From Synechococcus sp. MW101C3 (lineage in GTDB: Bacteria; Cyanobacteriota; Cyanobacteriia; PCC-6307; Cyanobiaceae): 64,000 bases of DNA. The notes below the pieces were generated by a model, which made no database searches, was not told where the DNA came from, and saw nothing but the letters and a program-made list of their open reading frames with translations. Position numbers and translations under genes: made by a program. This document shows positions 34,239-43,455 of this stretch, in pieces. The stretch is taken from assembly GCF_002252635.1 (NCBI RefSeq), contig NZ_NQKX01000001.1, positions 124,001-188,000 of the forward strand. The letters run 5' to 3'. Each line of letters opens with the position of its first letter. Position 1 is the first letter of the stretch.

Positions 34239-36332
34239 GTGGCCGGCATGCCCTTCGTGGTGGTGAGCGTGGCCCTGGCGGCACTGGCGCTCGGCTTCTG
34301 GTCGCACGGCTGGCTGGGCGCGATCCCTCTGGCCGCGGTGGCCTGGTGGTGGCTGGCGCGGCAGGGCGCCGCGCTGCACACCCGGCTGCTGGTGCTGGCG
34401 CTGCTGCCCCTGCTGATGCTCTGGGTGCAGCTGCGTCTGCCCCAGCCAGGCCCGGCCGATCCGGTGCGGCTGCTGGGGACTGAGCTGTCACGTCCGGCCG
34501 AACTGAGCGGACGCCTGCTGGCCGACCCCCGCGCCAGGGGAGAGGGGGGCGGCTGCAGCGTCATGCTGGCCAGCGCCGGCGGGAACACCGAGCTGCGTCT
34601 GCCCTCCTGCCTGCCCTTGCAGGAAGGCTGGCGGGTGAGCGTCCGTGGGGTGCTCAGCCGCCCCGCCCCACCGGCCCACCCCCTGCTGGGCAGTGGCGCT
34701 GAGCGCCTTGCCCGGCAGGGAGTGTGGAGCCGGCTCACGGTGGCGGCCAGCCCCGATGCGGTGCGGGTGCTCGCCCGTCCGGCCACCCCGGCCGCGGATC
34801 TGCGTCGGCGCATGGCCGCCGCGCTGTTGAAGCAGGACGGCCCGGAACGGGGTGGGGTGCAGGCCGCCCTGGTGCTGGGCAGCGCCGTGGTGCCCTTGCC
34901 GGCCGCGGTGCGGGAGTCGTTCCGCGTGGCGGGGCTTTCGCATGCGCTGGCAGCCTCCGGCTTTCACCTCACGGTGCTGCTGGGCGCGGTGATGGCCGTG
35001 GGCCGGCGGCTGCCGCGCCTGCCCCGTTGCCTGCTGGCGGCCGGCGCCATGCTGCTGTTCCTGCTGCTGGCCGGCCCCCAGCCCTCGGTGGTGCGGGCGG
35101 TGTTGATGGGGGCCGTGGCCTTTGCCGTGCTGGAGAGCGGCCAGCGCAGCCGCCCACTGGGTGTCCTGCTGGCCTCGGTGCTGCTGATGCTGCTGGCCCA
35201 GCCCGGCTGGTTGCTCGATATCGGCTTCCAGCTGTCGGTGGCCGCCTGCGCCGGCCTGATGCTCACGGCCCGGGATCTGGAGCAGGCGCTGGCTCATCGC
35301 CTGCCGGGCTGGGCCGCTGCAGGGGTGGCAGTACCGCTGGCCGCCTCGCTCTGGACCCTGCCGCTGCAGCTGCTGCATTTCGGCACGGTGCCGCTCTGGG
35401 CCGTGCCCGCCAACCTGGCGGTGGCGCCGCTGCTCACCCCGCTCACGCTCGGGTCGATGGCGGCGGCCGTGGTGGCCGTCACGGTGCCGCCGCTGCTGCC
35501 GCTGTTCGCCTGGCCCCTCGGGCAGCTCACGGCCCTGCTGCTCTGGCTGGCCCAGGCCTTCGCCGCCCTGCCGATGGCGCAGTGGCAGGTGGGACGCTCC
35601 CAGCCGCTGCTGGTCGCCCTGTTCACGCTGGGGCTGCTGCCCTGGTTGGTGCCAGCACTGGGGCGGCGCCTGCGGGGCTGGGCCCGCCCGCTGGGCCTGG
35701 GCGCCATGGTGCTCACCATGGGCGTGCATCTGGCGGCACTGGCGGGGGATCAGCTGCTGGTGGTGCACCAATGGGGCGGCGATCTGCTGATCGCGCGCCA
35801 TCAGGGCCGGGCCGCCCTGCTCAGCAGCCGCGCCGATGGGATGAGCTGCGCCAGCGCCGCCCGGCTGGCGGTGGGCCTGGGGGTGCAGCGCTTCGACTGG
35901 ATCCAGCTGCTGGATCCGGTGGCCACAGCGGATCGGGAGTGCTGGCGGGGGCTGAGTGCCCTGGTGCTGGATGCCGGGGATGGCAGTACCTCGCTGCAAC
36001 CCGGGCAGCGGCTGGAGATCCGCGGCTTGCGTCTGGCGCCGCTCACCGCCAGCAGCGCCGCCCATGTGCTCACGGTGGGCCGCCACCCCTGGTTGCTGCT
36101 GCCCGACCGCCAATCGGTGTGGGCCTGGCAGCAGCAGCTGGCGGAGGGCCATCCAGCGCTGCCGCGCCATCTGGCCGGTCTGTGGCTCGGTTTTGCGCCA
36201 CAGCACGCTGAACGACAGGCCCTGGAGGTGGTGGGGACAGCCAGGCGCTGGGTGAGCGGTGCCTGGGCGTCCCCACCGGCGGGCTGGAGGGCCAGCGGTT
36301 CCAGTGGTTTCCTCGCTGGGGCTGCCGGCTGA
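34239..36332 (+). CDS. comEC: ComEC/Rec2-type competence protein (DNA-uptake channel)
   Basis: 697 residues from a GTG at 34239; an ATG at 34248 is also possible. N-terminal TMs and a soluble DUF4131-like part precede the competence domain, which begins near GLSHALAASGFHLTVLLGAV and has about eight TM helices. The C-terminal portion after about residue 500 is soluble but lacks the HxHxDH metallo-beta-lactamase motif found in many ComEC, so it appears degenerate. ComEC carries single-stranded DNA across the inner membrane; type IV pilus genes elsewhere in this window would supply the uptake pilus. Confidence 0.86.
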   Translation: MAGMPFVVVSVALAALALGFWSHGWLGAIPLAAVAWWWLARQGAALHTRLLVLALLPLLMLWVQLRLPQPGPADPVRLLGTELSRPAELSGRLLADPRARGEGGGCSVMLASAGGNTELRLPSCLPLQEGWRVSVRGVLSRPAPPAHPLLGSGAERLARQGVWSRLTVAASPDAVRVLARPATPAADLRRRMAAALLKQDGPERGGVQAALVLGSAVVPLPAAVRESFRVAGLSHALAASGFHLTVLLGAVMAVGRRLPRLPRCLLAAGAMLLFLLLAGPQPSVVRAVLMGAVAFAVLESGQRSRPLGVLLASVLLMLLAQPGWLLDIGFQLSVAACAGLMLTARDLEQALAHRLPGWAAAGVAVPLAASLWTLPLQLLHFGTVPLWAVPANLAVAPLLTPLTLGSMAAAVVAVTVPPLLPLFAWPLGQLTALLLWLAQAFAALPMAQWQVGRSQPLLVALFTLGLLPWLVPALGRRLRGWARPLGLGAMVLTMGVHLAALAGDQLLVVHQWGGDLLIARHQGRAALLSSRADGMSCASAARLAVGLGVQRFDWIQLLDPVATADRECWRGLSALVLDAGDGSTSLQPGQRLEIRGLRLAPLTASSAAHVLTVGRHPWLLLPDRQSVWAWQQQLAEGHPALPRHLAGLWLGFAPQHAERQALEVVGTARRWVSGAWASPPAGWRASGSSGFLAGAAG

Positions 36333-36461
36333 CCGCTTCGTAAGCTGGGTCGATGCAGATCGCGGCTCCCACCGGAGTGGCAGCTCTGCATTCCCTGGAT
36401 CCCTGCCTCTTCCGGCGCCTTCGTTGGCATGGGGAGGGCCATCGGTTCCCTGGAACCACCT

Positions 36462-36546
36462 GGAGAGGTGGCTGAGTGGTCGAAAGCGAACGACTCGAAA
36501 TCGTTTGAAGGGAAACCTTCCGTGGGTTCGAATCCCACCCTCTCCG
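36462..36546 (+). tRNA. tRNA-Ser (CGA)
   Basis: An 85-nt gene with a long variable arm. The acceptor stem is GGAGAGG paired with CCTCTCC. The anticodon stem AACGA/TCGTT encloses loop CTCGAAA, giving anticodon CGA (reads UCG). The T-arm contains GGTTCGAATCC and no CCA is encoded. Confidence 0.96.
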
Positions 36547-36864
36547 TTCTATCCCTCGGCTCAGGGTTGCCATTCCTCCCCGGCGGCATCAAGCGGGGTC
36601 AATGCGTAGCGCGCGGGGCTAATGATTCTCACTTGTGCATGGCACGATGGCGTTGTCTCGCCTCATGGTCGAATCCTGATCTTCCCTGCTGCTGCATGGT
36701 GATGAGGCACCCAGAACGTGCACCTCTGCCTGAACGTCCTCGTACCTGAAAGCCTGCAGGCTTGCGTGCCGCATTTAGCTTTTTCTCATTCAGGAGAACC
36801 ACGGCTTCTGGCTTGCTTTGGGACGGTTCTCGGGCACAATTGAACCCATCACCCAGCGGAGCGC
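36547..36864. other. Intergenic region between tRNA-Ser and the EAL gene
   Basis: About 320 bp with no supported gene. It should hold the promoter of the phosphodiesterase gene. No clear -35/-10 pair, terminator or repeat could be assigned by eye. Confidence 0.4.
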
Positions 36865-39225
36865 TTGTTCCTCTCTGTGCCTCGAAGCCTGAGCAGAGCG
36901 CACACCGTTCTGGGCAATGTCCTGGGCAGCATCAGCAAGGGCTGGTCGGGATTGTCCGTTGAGGATTCGCGCACGATCACTACCGATGCCTTCGGGCTTG
37001 TTGCCACCGGCGCCTGTGTGTTGGTGGTGTCCACCATCCTTTTCATGGATGGCCAGGCACAGCAGGCGCAACGCAGTTGGCATGCGGAAAGCAATCTGTT
37101 GCAGTTGCGCGTGCAATGGCACAAGCTCATGGCCAAGGAATGGGGCCGAAACGATCAGATCAACGCCGCTGTTGCTGGTGGTCCGGCGGATGCCCTGAAG
37201 GAAAGGCTGGCCGGTTCAGAGATTCTCCAAGGCGGCCAGAACATGCTGATCGCCGATGCGGATGGCCGGATCCTGTTCGATTCGTTGTCAGGCCCCAGGG
37301 GAGAGGCCATGGGTCCGGCGGCCCGTCAGGAGTTGCACCGGTGCGTTGCCCAGAAGCTCAGCAGGGTGATCGCGCTCCGTCGCTTTGAGCCTGCCACCGC
37401 CTATGGCTGGATCTGTCTGGATGCTCACGTGTTTGCGATCGGAGCTGTTGCGGGTGTGCTCGATCAAGGCGCGCAGAACTCGCCAAAGGGCTGGTTCTTC
37501 CACTTCGGACAGGTGATGGTCAACGATGACGACCCGAACCTTCGCGGCGCCTTCGGCAAGATCCGCGACAACCTTTCCGTCGCGGTCGACGCGGTGCCAC
37601 TGCTGGGCTCCGGGGTTGAGGGGCTGCGTATCTCCTCTGCCCCAGTGTTTGCGATCAGCGATCTTGAGCCGTCCTCCGCGCCGTGGCGCCTCCAACAGAC
37701 CGTCCCCTGGAGGCAGTTGCTGGTGGGCTATGGGCTGGATGTGCTCGTCCCCTGGTTCACCCTCTGCCTCGGGCTCGGTGTGGTGGGTCTGTTGCGTCTG
37801 AGATCCCTGCGCAGCAGCTCCCACCGCAAGCGGCGGGGGCTGCTCACAGCCCCGCGTGCCTTCCGTGTCGCGCGGCCGAAGGGCCTGCCGCACACCCTGC
37901 AGCCCAGCTCGGATCTTGCCGATGCCCTGCCCCTGCTGCCCGCGCTGGTGAAAGCCCACCCCCTGCCCCTGCTGGTGGTGCTCTCCCCTCTGATTCGCGC
38001 CTTCGACGGCTCTGTGCCCAGCGGTCTGGAGGCTCTGAACCGCACCCTGGTGCTGCTGGAAGAAGGGTTTAGCGTCGCATTTCCGGCAGCGCTGCTGTGC
38101 AGGAGCCAGGAGCTCGCCCTGGTGGCGGTGGTGCCGCTGCCGGAAGCGCTGGACCGCCACCTGGCAGCCACCCGGGAGGAGCTGGTGGCGCAGGTGCAGG
38201 CCATCATCGATCGGGCGACCGACAACGTCCACGCGGTCATCCGGGCGGATGTGAATTCCAACCTGACGTGGCTGAAGCCTGATCGCATCGCAGAACAGAT
38301 TCTGGATCTCATTTCCATGAATCGGCAGATGAAGCATCACTTTCCGCCAGCTTTCCTGGATGCCGATGCTGCTGAGCAGCCCGCTTTACTGCGATACCAG
38401 AGCAGCCAGGATTTTAAAGTTGTGCAGTTGGCAGAGAGTTTCATTGACCATCATTACAGGTTGGAGAATGTGATTCTTTTTGATGGCCATCAGCAGCGCA
38501 TTGCCTATCGCGAAATGCTTTTCTCGCCCTCCAGGAATCAGCACCCCGATGTGCCGCTCCAGGATTTGATTCGTTCGCTGGAGCGAACGTCAGCCATTCA
38601 TCTGATCGATCGCTCCATGTTGCGCAAGGCCCTCTCCTTCAGCGCTGAAGCTGTCAAGGATGTGCCCCTGACGGGGGAGTGCCAGTTGCCGGTTGAGTCT
38701 CGGCAGCGTGGTGAGGTGGGGCTGGTGCGTATGCCAGGGCCGGAGGCTCAGTCTTTGCCGCTGATCGCCACCAACCTTTCTGCGCTCACTATCCAATCGG
38801 AGCTGCACCGCAACGGAATCCTCGACATCCTTGAGGCCGCCCCTGCCCCAGTCCGTCAGACCATCGTGATGGAAATCACGGAAACGGCGTTGTTGGGTGA
38901 GGAGTCTGTGTGGCTGGATTTCTTCTGCCGCCTCCGCCGCTTGGGGGTGCGGGTGGCGATCGACGACTTCGGTTGTGGCTATGCCGCCCTCTCCTATCTG
39001 TTCCGCTACCCGGCCGACTTCATCAAGGTGGACCTGCACTATGCCCGGCTCACCTGCGACCGGCGCGTGAATGCCATGGTGGAGTTTCTGCTGAGTTTTG
39101 AGGTGGGCTATCCCACCCGCGTGATCATGGAAGGAATCGAAACGCAGAGCCAGCTCAGCCACTGGCGGCAGAAAGGTGTCACCCATTTTCAGGGCTACCT
39201 GTTCGCTTCACCACCACAGAGTTGA
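36865..39225 (+). CDS. Membrane-bound EAL-domain protein, probable c-di-GMP phosphodiesterase
   Basis: 786 residues from a TTG at 36865. TM1 lies near residues 42-62 and TM2 near 290-313, enclosing a periplasmic sensor domain of about 225 residues that resembles CHASE4-type domains. A long cytoplasmic linker of unknown fold follows. The EAL domain covers about 535-786; key residues appear kept: Glu in YREMLF (where EAL is usual), Asn in NLSALT, Glu in MEITETALL, the DD of IDDFGCGY, Lys in FIKVD, Glu in EGIET and Gln in FQGYLF. No GGDEF motif is seen. It probably degrades c-di-GMP in response to an external signal. Confidence 0.82.
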   Translation: MFLSVPRSLSRAHTVLGNVLGSISKGWSGLSVEDSRTITTDAFGLVATGACVLVVSTILFMDGQAQQAQRSWHAESNLLQLRVQWHKLMAKEWGRNDQINAAVAGGPADALKERLAGSEILQGGQNMLIADADGRILFDSLSGPRGEAMGPAARQELHRCVAQKLSRVIALRRFEPATAYGWICLDAHVFAIGAVAGVLDQGAQNSPKGWFFHFGQVMVNDDDPNLRGAFGKIRDNLSVAVDAVPLLGSGVEGLRISSAPVFAISDLEPSSAPWRLQQTVPWRQLLVGYGLDVLVPWFTLCLGLGVVGLLRLRSLRSSSHRKRRGLLTAPRAFRVARPKGLPHTLQPSSDLADALPLLPALVKAHPLPLLVVLSPLIRAFDGSVPSGLEALNRTLVLLEEGFSVAFPAALLCRSQELALVAVVPLPEALDRHLAATREELVAQVQAIIDRATDNVHAVIRADVNSNLTWLKPDRIAEQILDLISMNRQMKHHFPPAFLDADAAEQPALLRYQSSQDFKVVQLAESFIDHHYRLENVILFDGHQQRIAYREMLFSPSRNQHPDVPLQDLIRSLERTSAIHLIDRSMLRKALSFSAEAVKDVPLTGECQLPVESRQRGEVGLVRMPGPEAQSLPLIATNLSALTIQSELHRNGILDILEAAPAPVRQTIVMEITETALLGEESVWLDFFCRLRRLGVRVAIDDFGCGYAALSYLFRYPADFIKVDLHYARLTCDRRVNAMVEFLLSFEVGYPTRVIMEGIETQSQLSHWRQKGVTHFQGYLFASPPQS

Positions 39226-39226
39226 C

Positions 39227-39541
39227 ATGCGCTGGTTTGTGAAGCTGGAAGAGGGCACGGTGGATCGCCGCCATTTCGACCAGCACCTTCAGGCGCATCT
39301 CGCCTGGGTGCGGGAACTGAAGGTCCGTGGCCACTGTCCCAGCACCGGCTATTGGCAGGAGTGCAAAGGCCAACCTGGGGCAGGAGGCATGTTGCTGTTC
39401 CAGGCGGGTAGCTGGGAGGAAGCGGAAGCCATCGTGCGAAGCGATCCACTCATTCAGGCCGGCAGCGTGAGCTGGATCCTGCACGAGTGGCATGTGGTGG
39501 CTGGAGCTCTGGGGACCGCCGGGGATCCCGGATTCAGCTGA
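39227..39541 (+). CDS. YciI-like protein
   Basis: 104 residues from the ATG at 39227, one base after the EAL gene stop, so the two are coupled. It looks like a YciI/DGPF ferredoxin-like fold: MRWFVKLEEG, a His (FDQHLQAHLAWV) in the place of the conserved YciI His, GMLLFQAGSWEEAEAIVRSDP and a final WILHEWHVV. The family has putative enzymes of unknown substrate. The coupling to a c-di-GMP enzyme may be accidental. Confidence 0.75.
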   Translation: MRWFVKLEEGTVDRRHFDQHLQAHLAWVRELKVRGHCPSTGYWQECKGQPGAGGMLLFQAGSWEEAEAIVRSDPLIQAGSVSWILHEWHVVAGALGTAGDPGFS

Positions 39542-39581
39542 CCGCTGCCGGAACCAGGCCAGGCTCTGTAGCCATAGGGGC

Positions 39582-39908
39582 TCAGAATCGGGCCAAGGCG
39601 GAGATCTTCACGAGCTTTTCTTTCTCGATGCCTTCAAGTTCACCCACATGGAGAAGCCCATCTTTCACGAGGGTGGCAAACATGAAGATAAGGGAGGAAT
39701 CTCTGAGGTCAAACTTGCCATCCATCTCGTGACGTTTAGCACTCAGAAAATCATGCAAGCTCCACACGTCGTTGGGACTGGCTGCCTGCTCCACGCGATT
39801 CTGGAGAGTGGCGATCAACGCAGCCACTTCGCGTTGATAGGCCAACTCCACTGCTTTCTGGGCTGCTTCTCTTTCCTCGGGCGTCCAGCCGGAGTGGCTC
39901 ACTTCCAC
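39582..39908 (-). CDS. frp: Fluorescence recovery protein FRP
   Basis: 108 residues, the same length as known FRP. The signature WSLHDFLSAKRHEMDGKFD (about residues 49-67) and the C-terminal KISALARF match FRP. It binds the C-terminal domain of photoactivated orange carotenoid protein, speeds its return to the orange state and detaches it from the phycobilisome. It is the last gene of the minus-strand cluster ocp-crtW-frp; the gap to crtW is about 100 bp. Its presence implies an FRP-regulated (OCP1-like) OCP. Confidence 0.94.
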   Translation of the reverse strand: MEVSHSGWTPEEREAAQKAVELAYQREVAALIATLQNRVEQAASPNDVWSLHDFLSAKRHEMDGKFDLRDSSLIFMFATLVKDGLLHVGELEGIEKEKLVKISALARF

Positions 39909-40011
39909 CTTTCTTCAGAATTGACTTTGTGTTATTGAGACCCTAACACATCAAAAATCCGACTGAGAGGCGCTCGGCGGAGGCTACTTTGCTCGTAGGT
40001 GCTAGGTAAAA

Positions 40012-40899
40012 TTACTCACCCTGTAGCCGTGGGTGACCGTTGTGCGACCAGTGTCTGCGATGCAGGCGAGGCAGCTCGTACCAGGCAGCCTCTGGATGTT
40101 GATGATGCTCCCAGTGAAAGCCGAAGTGATAACAACTCACCAGGGAGATCAATGCAGGCAGCGGCAGGCTTTCCACCCTGTGAGTGACACCATCACCCGC
40201 CTGGCCGTGGCGGTGAGGAAGATAGGTGCCGAACACAAACAACTGCACAGAACTGAGCACCAATGGCACGACCCAGAACACAACGATGTTGAGTTGAATT
40301 GCTGGAGCTGCTGATGGCATCACTGCTGCAGTACAGATCCAGGCAGCCGCCAGGCTGACAATCTGGGGCATTGAAAGGTATCCCCGCATGAAGTGCAGGT
40401 ACCAACTGACAGGATGGGAACGGATACCGTCGTGGAAGTCGGGATCGCCTGGGCTCCCGGGAGCCTGGTGATGCTGGCGGTGCTTCCTGAGGCAGTCGCC
40501 GTAGGGAAGGCAGGCGTAGAGCGTCAGCGCCAAACGGCCCAGGCGGTGGTTCAAGCGTGGGCGCGCCGGTATCAGGCTGCCGTGCATGGCGTCGTGGGCG
40601 ACGATGAACAGCCCGGTCTGCAGAAAGGTGCGCACCAGAATCTCGGTGCCCACCCCAGCCGCCGCGATCCAGGTGTGCGGCAGGCGCCAGTGGGCCAGCT
40701 CCTGGGCTGGAGTGTGGCGGCCCGTGGCCAGCAGGGCAGTGAGATCTACCTGCAGCAGCAGCAAGAGGCTGGCCAGCCAGGCGACCACGATCAGTGCCGC
40801 TAGGGCGAGCCCCACCCACGACCGCTGCTCGGCGCCCATGGACGGCGGGACCGAAACCGAGGCATCGGTTCCCATGACGATCGGCCGAAACAAGCGCAC
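40012..40899 (-). CDS. crtW: Beta-carotene ketolase CrtW
   Basis: 295 residues. A membrane di-iron enzyme of the fatty-acid-desaturase type with four to five TM helices and the His clusters HDAMH, HRQHH and HWEHHQHP. The FGTYLPHR segment is characteristic of CrtW-type 4-ketolases rather than CrtR hydroxylases. It makes echinenone or canthaxanthin, the ketocarotenoids bound by OCP. It lies between ocp and frp on the same strand. The first ATG at 40899 may be upstream of the true start; a Met at residue 9 or 22 is possible. Confidence 0.92.
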   Translation of the reverse strand: MRLFRPIVMGTDASVSVPPSMGAEQRSWVGLALAALIVVAWLASLLLLLQVDLTALLATGRHTPAQELAHWRLPHTWIAAAGVGTEILVRTFLQTGLFIVAHDAMHGSLIPARPRLNHRLGRLALTLYACLPYGDCLRKHRQHHQAPGSPGDPDFHDGIRSHPVSWYLHFMRGYLSMPQIVSLAAAWICTAAVMPSAAPAIQLNIVVFWVVPLVLSSVQLFVFGTYLPHRHGQAGDGVTHRVESLPLPALISLVSCYHFGFHWEHHQHPEAAWYELPRLHRRHWSHNGHPRLQGE

Positions 40900-41315
40900 T
40901 TGAGGATCCTCGCTGGTTGTTGTGAGGCCAGCGCGCCGTTGCGATGAGGCTTGATGGTGTGATGTGACAAGCCGTTGGCCTGTCCGTCGGTGCGGCTGCC
41001 GCTTTGGAGCAGCAGCTGCTCTCAGGTGCTTCCGGATGGAAGCTGCAGCGTGGTCAACACGGCACGTGCGTTTGTACCACCACCCCTCTGCTTGGAGGCA
41101 GTTCCATGGCGGCGGTGATGGCCACCTTGGAAAGGCACCGGCCTAAAAGCTTCAGCCCCCGTGGTGTAGCCAGGGGCATTTCAGAGAGCGCAGGCTTGGC
41201 AGCGTGGACCGAGGCTGTTTCTGGCCTGATCAAGGAGCGGTGCACCGATGAACAGCCTCCGGGCAGGGCCCAGGAGGCTGTTCGGTGGTATCAGGCGGAG
41301 TGCTCCGCGACGGGC
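40900..41315. other. 416-bp spacer between ocp and crtW
   Basis: No gene is supported; small open frames have no family features. The length is unusual for two genes expected to be cotranscribed, so an independent crtW-frp promoter or a processing element may lie here. No clear terminator hairpin with a U-run is seen after ocp. Confidence 0.4.
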
Positions 41316-42275
41316 TCAGCGGATGAAATTGAGCAGCTCTTTGGGGGAGGCCAGCAGATCAATCGCCACGAAGAAGATTTTCCCCTGAGGATCGATCAGG
41401 AAGCGCCAGGCCACGTTCATCCCCACGCCGGCGCCGAACCAGGGGGTCTGCACCCGACCCGTCACCTTGATCTGGGTGTAACCATCGGCAGCGGGCTCAG
41501 TGACGCCTTGCTCAGGCAGCAGCTTGAGGTTCTGGCAATCTTCCTTGAAGAAGCGCAGCACAGCTGCCTTGCCCACGATGGGCCTTTGGAAGGGGGGCTG
41601 AAGAGCACCGTCGGGAAGGAACAGCTCAATCAACGCGTCGAAATCGTTGGCATTGAGCAGGTTCATGTAGGAGAGCACAGTGGTGTTGCTCACTCCCTTG
41701 ATGCTCACTTCGCTGCGCTGGGCGGGCTCGGTGGGGGGCACCACCGGCTCGGCGATCCGCTCGGCATCTTCGATCTTGTTCGGGTCGAAGCCCATGTCGA
41801 CCACGGCGTTGCGCAGCACGGTGATCTGCTGACCGCCTTCCAGACCCTTGATGGCATTGAGGATGGCGGCGGCGTTCGCCGACAGCTGATACCCCTGGGG
41901 AATCGGGGCCACGGTGCCCTGCTCCATCCATTCGCCGAGGCGATACCAGAAGCCAAGCTTGATGTTCGGCGACCAGATCGAATAGGTGCGGGAGATCGGA
42001 GTATCCACGCGGTTGGCCAGATCGCACATCACCTGCGACTGATCCTGGAAGCTGAGTTGACGGATCTGGTTGAGGGTGGGCTCGGCGAACTGCATCCGAG
42101 CGGCACCGGGAGCCGCAATGGTGATTGTTTTTCCCATTTCCAGATAGGCGTACCAGATCAGAGCGAGCTGATCTTCAGCGCTCAGCTGGTTGAATCGCGC
42201 AATCGTGGCTGGCACGACATCCGCTGAAAGCGTTGTTGGAAAAATGCCGCGAGCGTCTTCAAGCGTGATGGCCAT
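41316..42275 (-). CDS. ocp: Orange carotenoid protein (OCP)
   Basis: 319 residues with both domains: the helical N-terminal carotenoid/phycobilisome-binding domain (1-165) and the NTF2-like C-terminal domain (about 195-319). Residues known to matter are present: Trp41, Tyr44, Trp110, Tyr111 and Arg155 in the first domain; Tyr203, Glu245, Trp279 and Trp290 match the carotenoid-contact and salt-bridge positions with a shift of one or two against the Synechocystis protein. It is a photoactive quencher of phycobilisome excitation in strong light. With crtW and frp downstream it makes a complete photoprotection set. Confidence 0.97.
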   Translation of the reverse strand: MAITLEDARGIFPTTLSADVVPATIARFNQLSAEDQLALIWYAYLEMGKTITIAAPGAARMQFAEPTLNQIRQLSFQDQSQVMCDLANRVDTPISRTYSIWSPNIKLGFWYRLGEWMEQGTVAPIPQGYQLSANAAAILNAIKGLEGGQQITVLRNAVVDMGFDPNKIEDAERIAEPVVPPTEPAQRSEVSIKGVSNTTVLSYMNLLNANDFDALIELFLPDGALQPPFQRPIVGKAAVLRFFKEDCQNLKLLPEQGVTEPAADGYTQIKVTGRVQTPWFGAGVGMNVAWRFLIDPQGKIFFVAIDLLASPKELLNFIR

Positions 42276-42523
42276 GGGAATCCTTCGCTGCAGGGATTGT
42301 GACTATCGTAACAGTCTTCCTCGCTCTCCCTTTTTCCTCCCAAACAGCTGCGGCGCAAGGGGTGTGAGCCGACGCCGCGCCTGAGGCCTGCTCCGTGCTG
42401 GCGACGCCTGTGGCCCCGCGCGCGACACGCCGCTTCGCACCCCCAGGCTCCACCGCTGGGCAGATCTGCGCTCGCGTTTGTGGGCTGGGCTCGTCCAGAG
42501 TTGGAGCAATCCGTGGTTCGGCG

Positions 42524-42748
42524 ATGCTTCCCAACCCCTTCTGCCCGCTCAGGGGTGCTGCCGTGCTGAGCCTCAAGGCCACGGTGCTGCTGTTGCTCAC
42601 CCTGTTGATCAAGGCGCGCATCCAGATCCGTTTCTTTTCTGCCCTCGGCGTGCTGTTGCTGCTTCTGCAGACGCTCGCCTTTCTGGCCGCTGGCGGGCTG
42701 CTCAGCCTGGCGGGGCTGGGCGTGATGGCCACGGGCCGGCGGCGCTGA
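42524..42748 (+). CDS. Possible small membrane protein
   Basis: 74 residues from the ATG at 42524. Two hydrophobic segments, VLSLKATVLLLLTLLIKA and a second around 38-65, end in a basic tail. It precedes tRNA-Ser on the opposite strand and has no family. The membrane pattern is the only support; it could be a chance frame in GC-rich DNA. Confidence 0.3.
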   Translation: MLPNPFCPLRGAAVLSLKATVLLLLTLLIKARIQIRFFSALGVLLLLLQTLAFLAAGGLLSLAGLGVMATGRRR

Positions 42749-42797
42749 GCCGGGCACGACCGGCGGGGACCTGCGCCAGGCCAGGAGCTTTTGGAAA

Positions 42798-42882
42798 CGG
42801 AGAGGGTGGGATTCGAACCCACGGAGGCTTTCGCCTCGCTGGTTTTCAAGACCAGAGCCATCAACCACTCGACCACCTCTCC
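42798..42882 (-). tRNA. tRNA-Ser (TGA)
   Basis: An 85-nt gene. Acceptor stem GGAGAGG/CCTCTCC, identical to that of the other tRNA-Ser in this window. Anticodon stem CTGGT/ACCAG encloses loop CTTGAAA, giving anticodon TGA. A long variable arm and a standard T-arm are present. Confidence 0.96.
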
Positions 42883-42971
42883 AGGTGCCCCGCAGGGGTG
42901 GTCAGATTTTCTCATGCCCGCCCTGCCCCCGCCCCGCCGGCCGGTTGAGCCCACCACCTGCCTTGCACCAC

Positions 42972-43442
42972 TCAACGGCCTGGCCAGGGCAGTGGCCGCA
43001 GCTGGGCGGGCAGATAGAGCGGATGCATGGGGCAGCCCTGGCGGCTGAGCCGGAGGCAGTGCAACGCCGGCAGCAGGCTTCGGACAGCCTGATCACGACT
43101 GGCAAAGCGGCCCTTCACGCCCCAGGCCGCCACCACCAGAGCGGCGCCTTCGGCTTGCTGCTGCAGCCAGCGGTCGTTGGCAGGACCCACCGGATCGGTG
43201 GCCGTCAGCATGCTGCGGGGATCGGTGGCGCGAAAGGCGAACAGGTTGCCAATCCTTAGCCCCCCATAGCCCCAGCTGCGGGCGAAGGCCACACAGCGCC
43301 GCACCGTGGGATCGTCGCTGTGAGCATCGGCGCTGCTGGGGTTGAGGCCCACGATCAGCACCACCGGCGCGGCCGACCAGCGGCGCCCGAGCGCATACCG
43401 GTAGCTCCGGCACGGACTGAACACGACCCAGCGCTGCATCAC
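42972..43442 (-). CDS. DUF1643 protein
   Basis: 156 residues. DUF1643 signatures are clear: VVLIVGLNPSSADAHSDDPT, RRCVAFARSWGYGGLRIGNL and FAFRATDP. Function is unknown; the fold may be related to uracil-DNA glycosylases, which is family-level suspicion only. It lies downstream of a methyltransferase gene on the same strand with a 13-bp gap. Confidence 0.85.
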   Translation of the reverse strand: MMQRWVVFSPCRSYRYALGRRWSAAPVVLIVGLNPSSADAHSDDPTVRRCVAFARSWGYGGLRIGNLFAFRATDPRSMLTATDPVGPANDRWLQQQAEGAALVVAAWGVKGRFASRDQAVRSLLPALHCLRLSRQGCPMHPLYLPAQLRPLPWPGR

Positions 43443-43455
43443 CGCCGGCCGCCCT

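Noticed and set aside
34488-36206. Long Gln/His-rich open frame antisense to comEC
   Set aside because: Composition is that of a reverse reading of a GC-rich membrane-protein gene.
40012-40899. CrtR beta-carotene hydroxylase
   Set aside because: His-cluster spacing and the FGTYLPHR segment, plus the place between ocp and frp, fit a CrtW ketolase better.
41004-42227. Open frame of about 400 codons antisense to ocp
   Set aside because: No family features; shadow of the OCP gene and its spacer.
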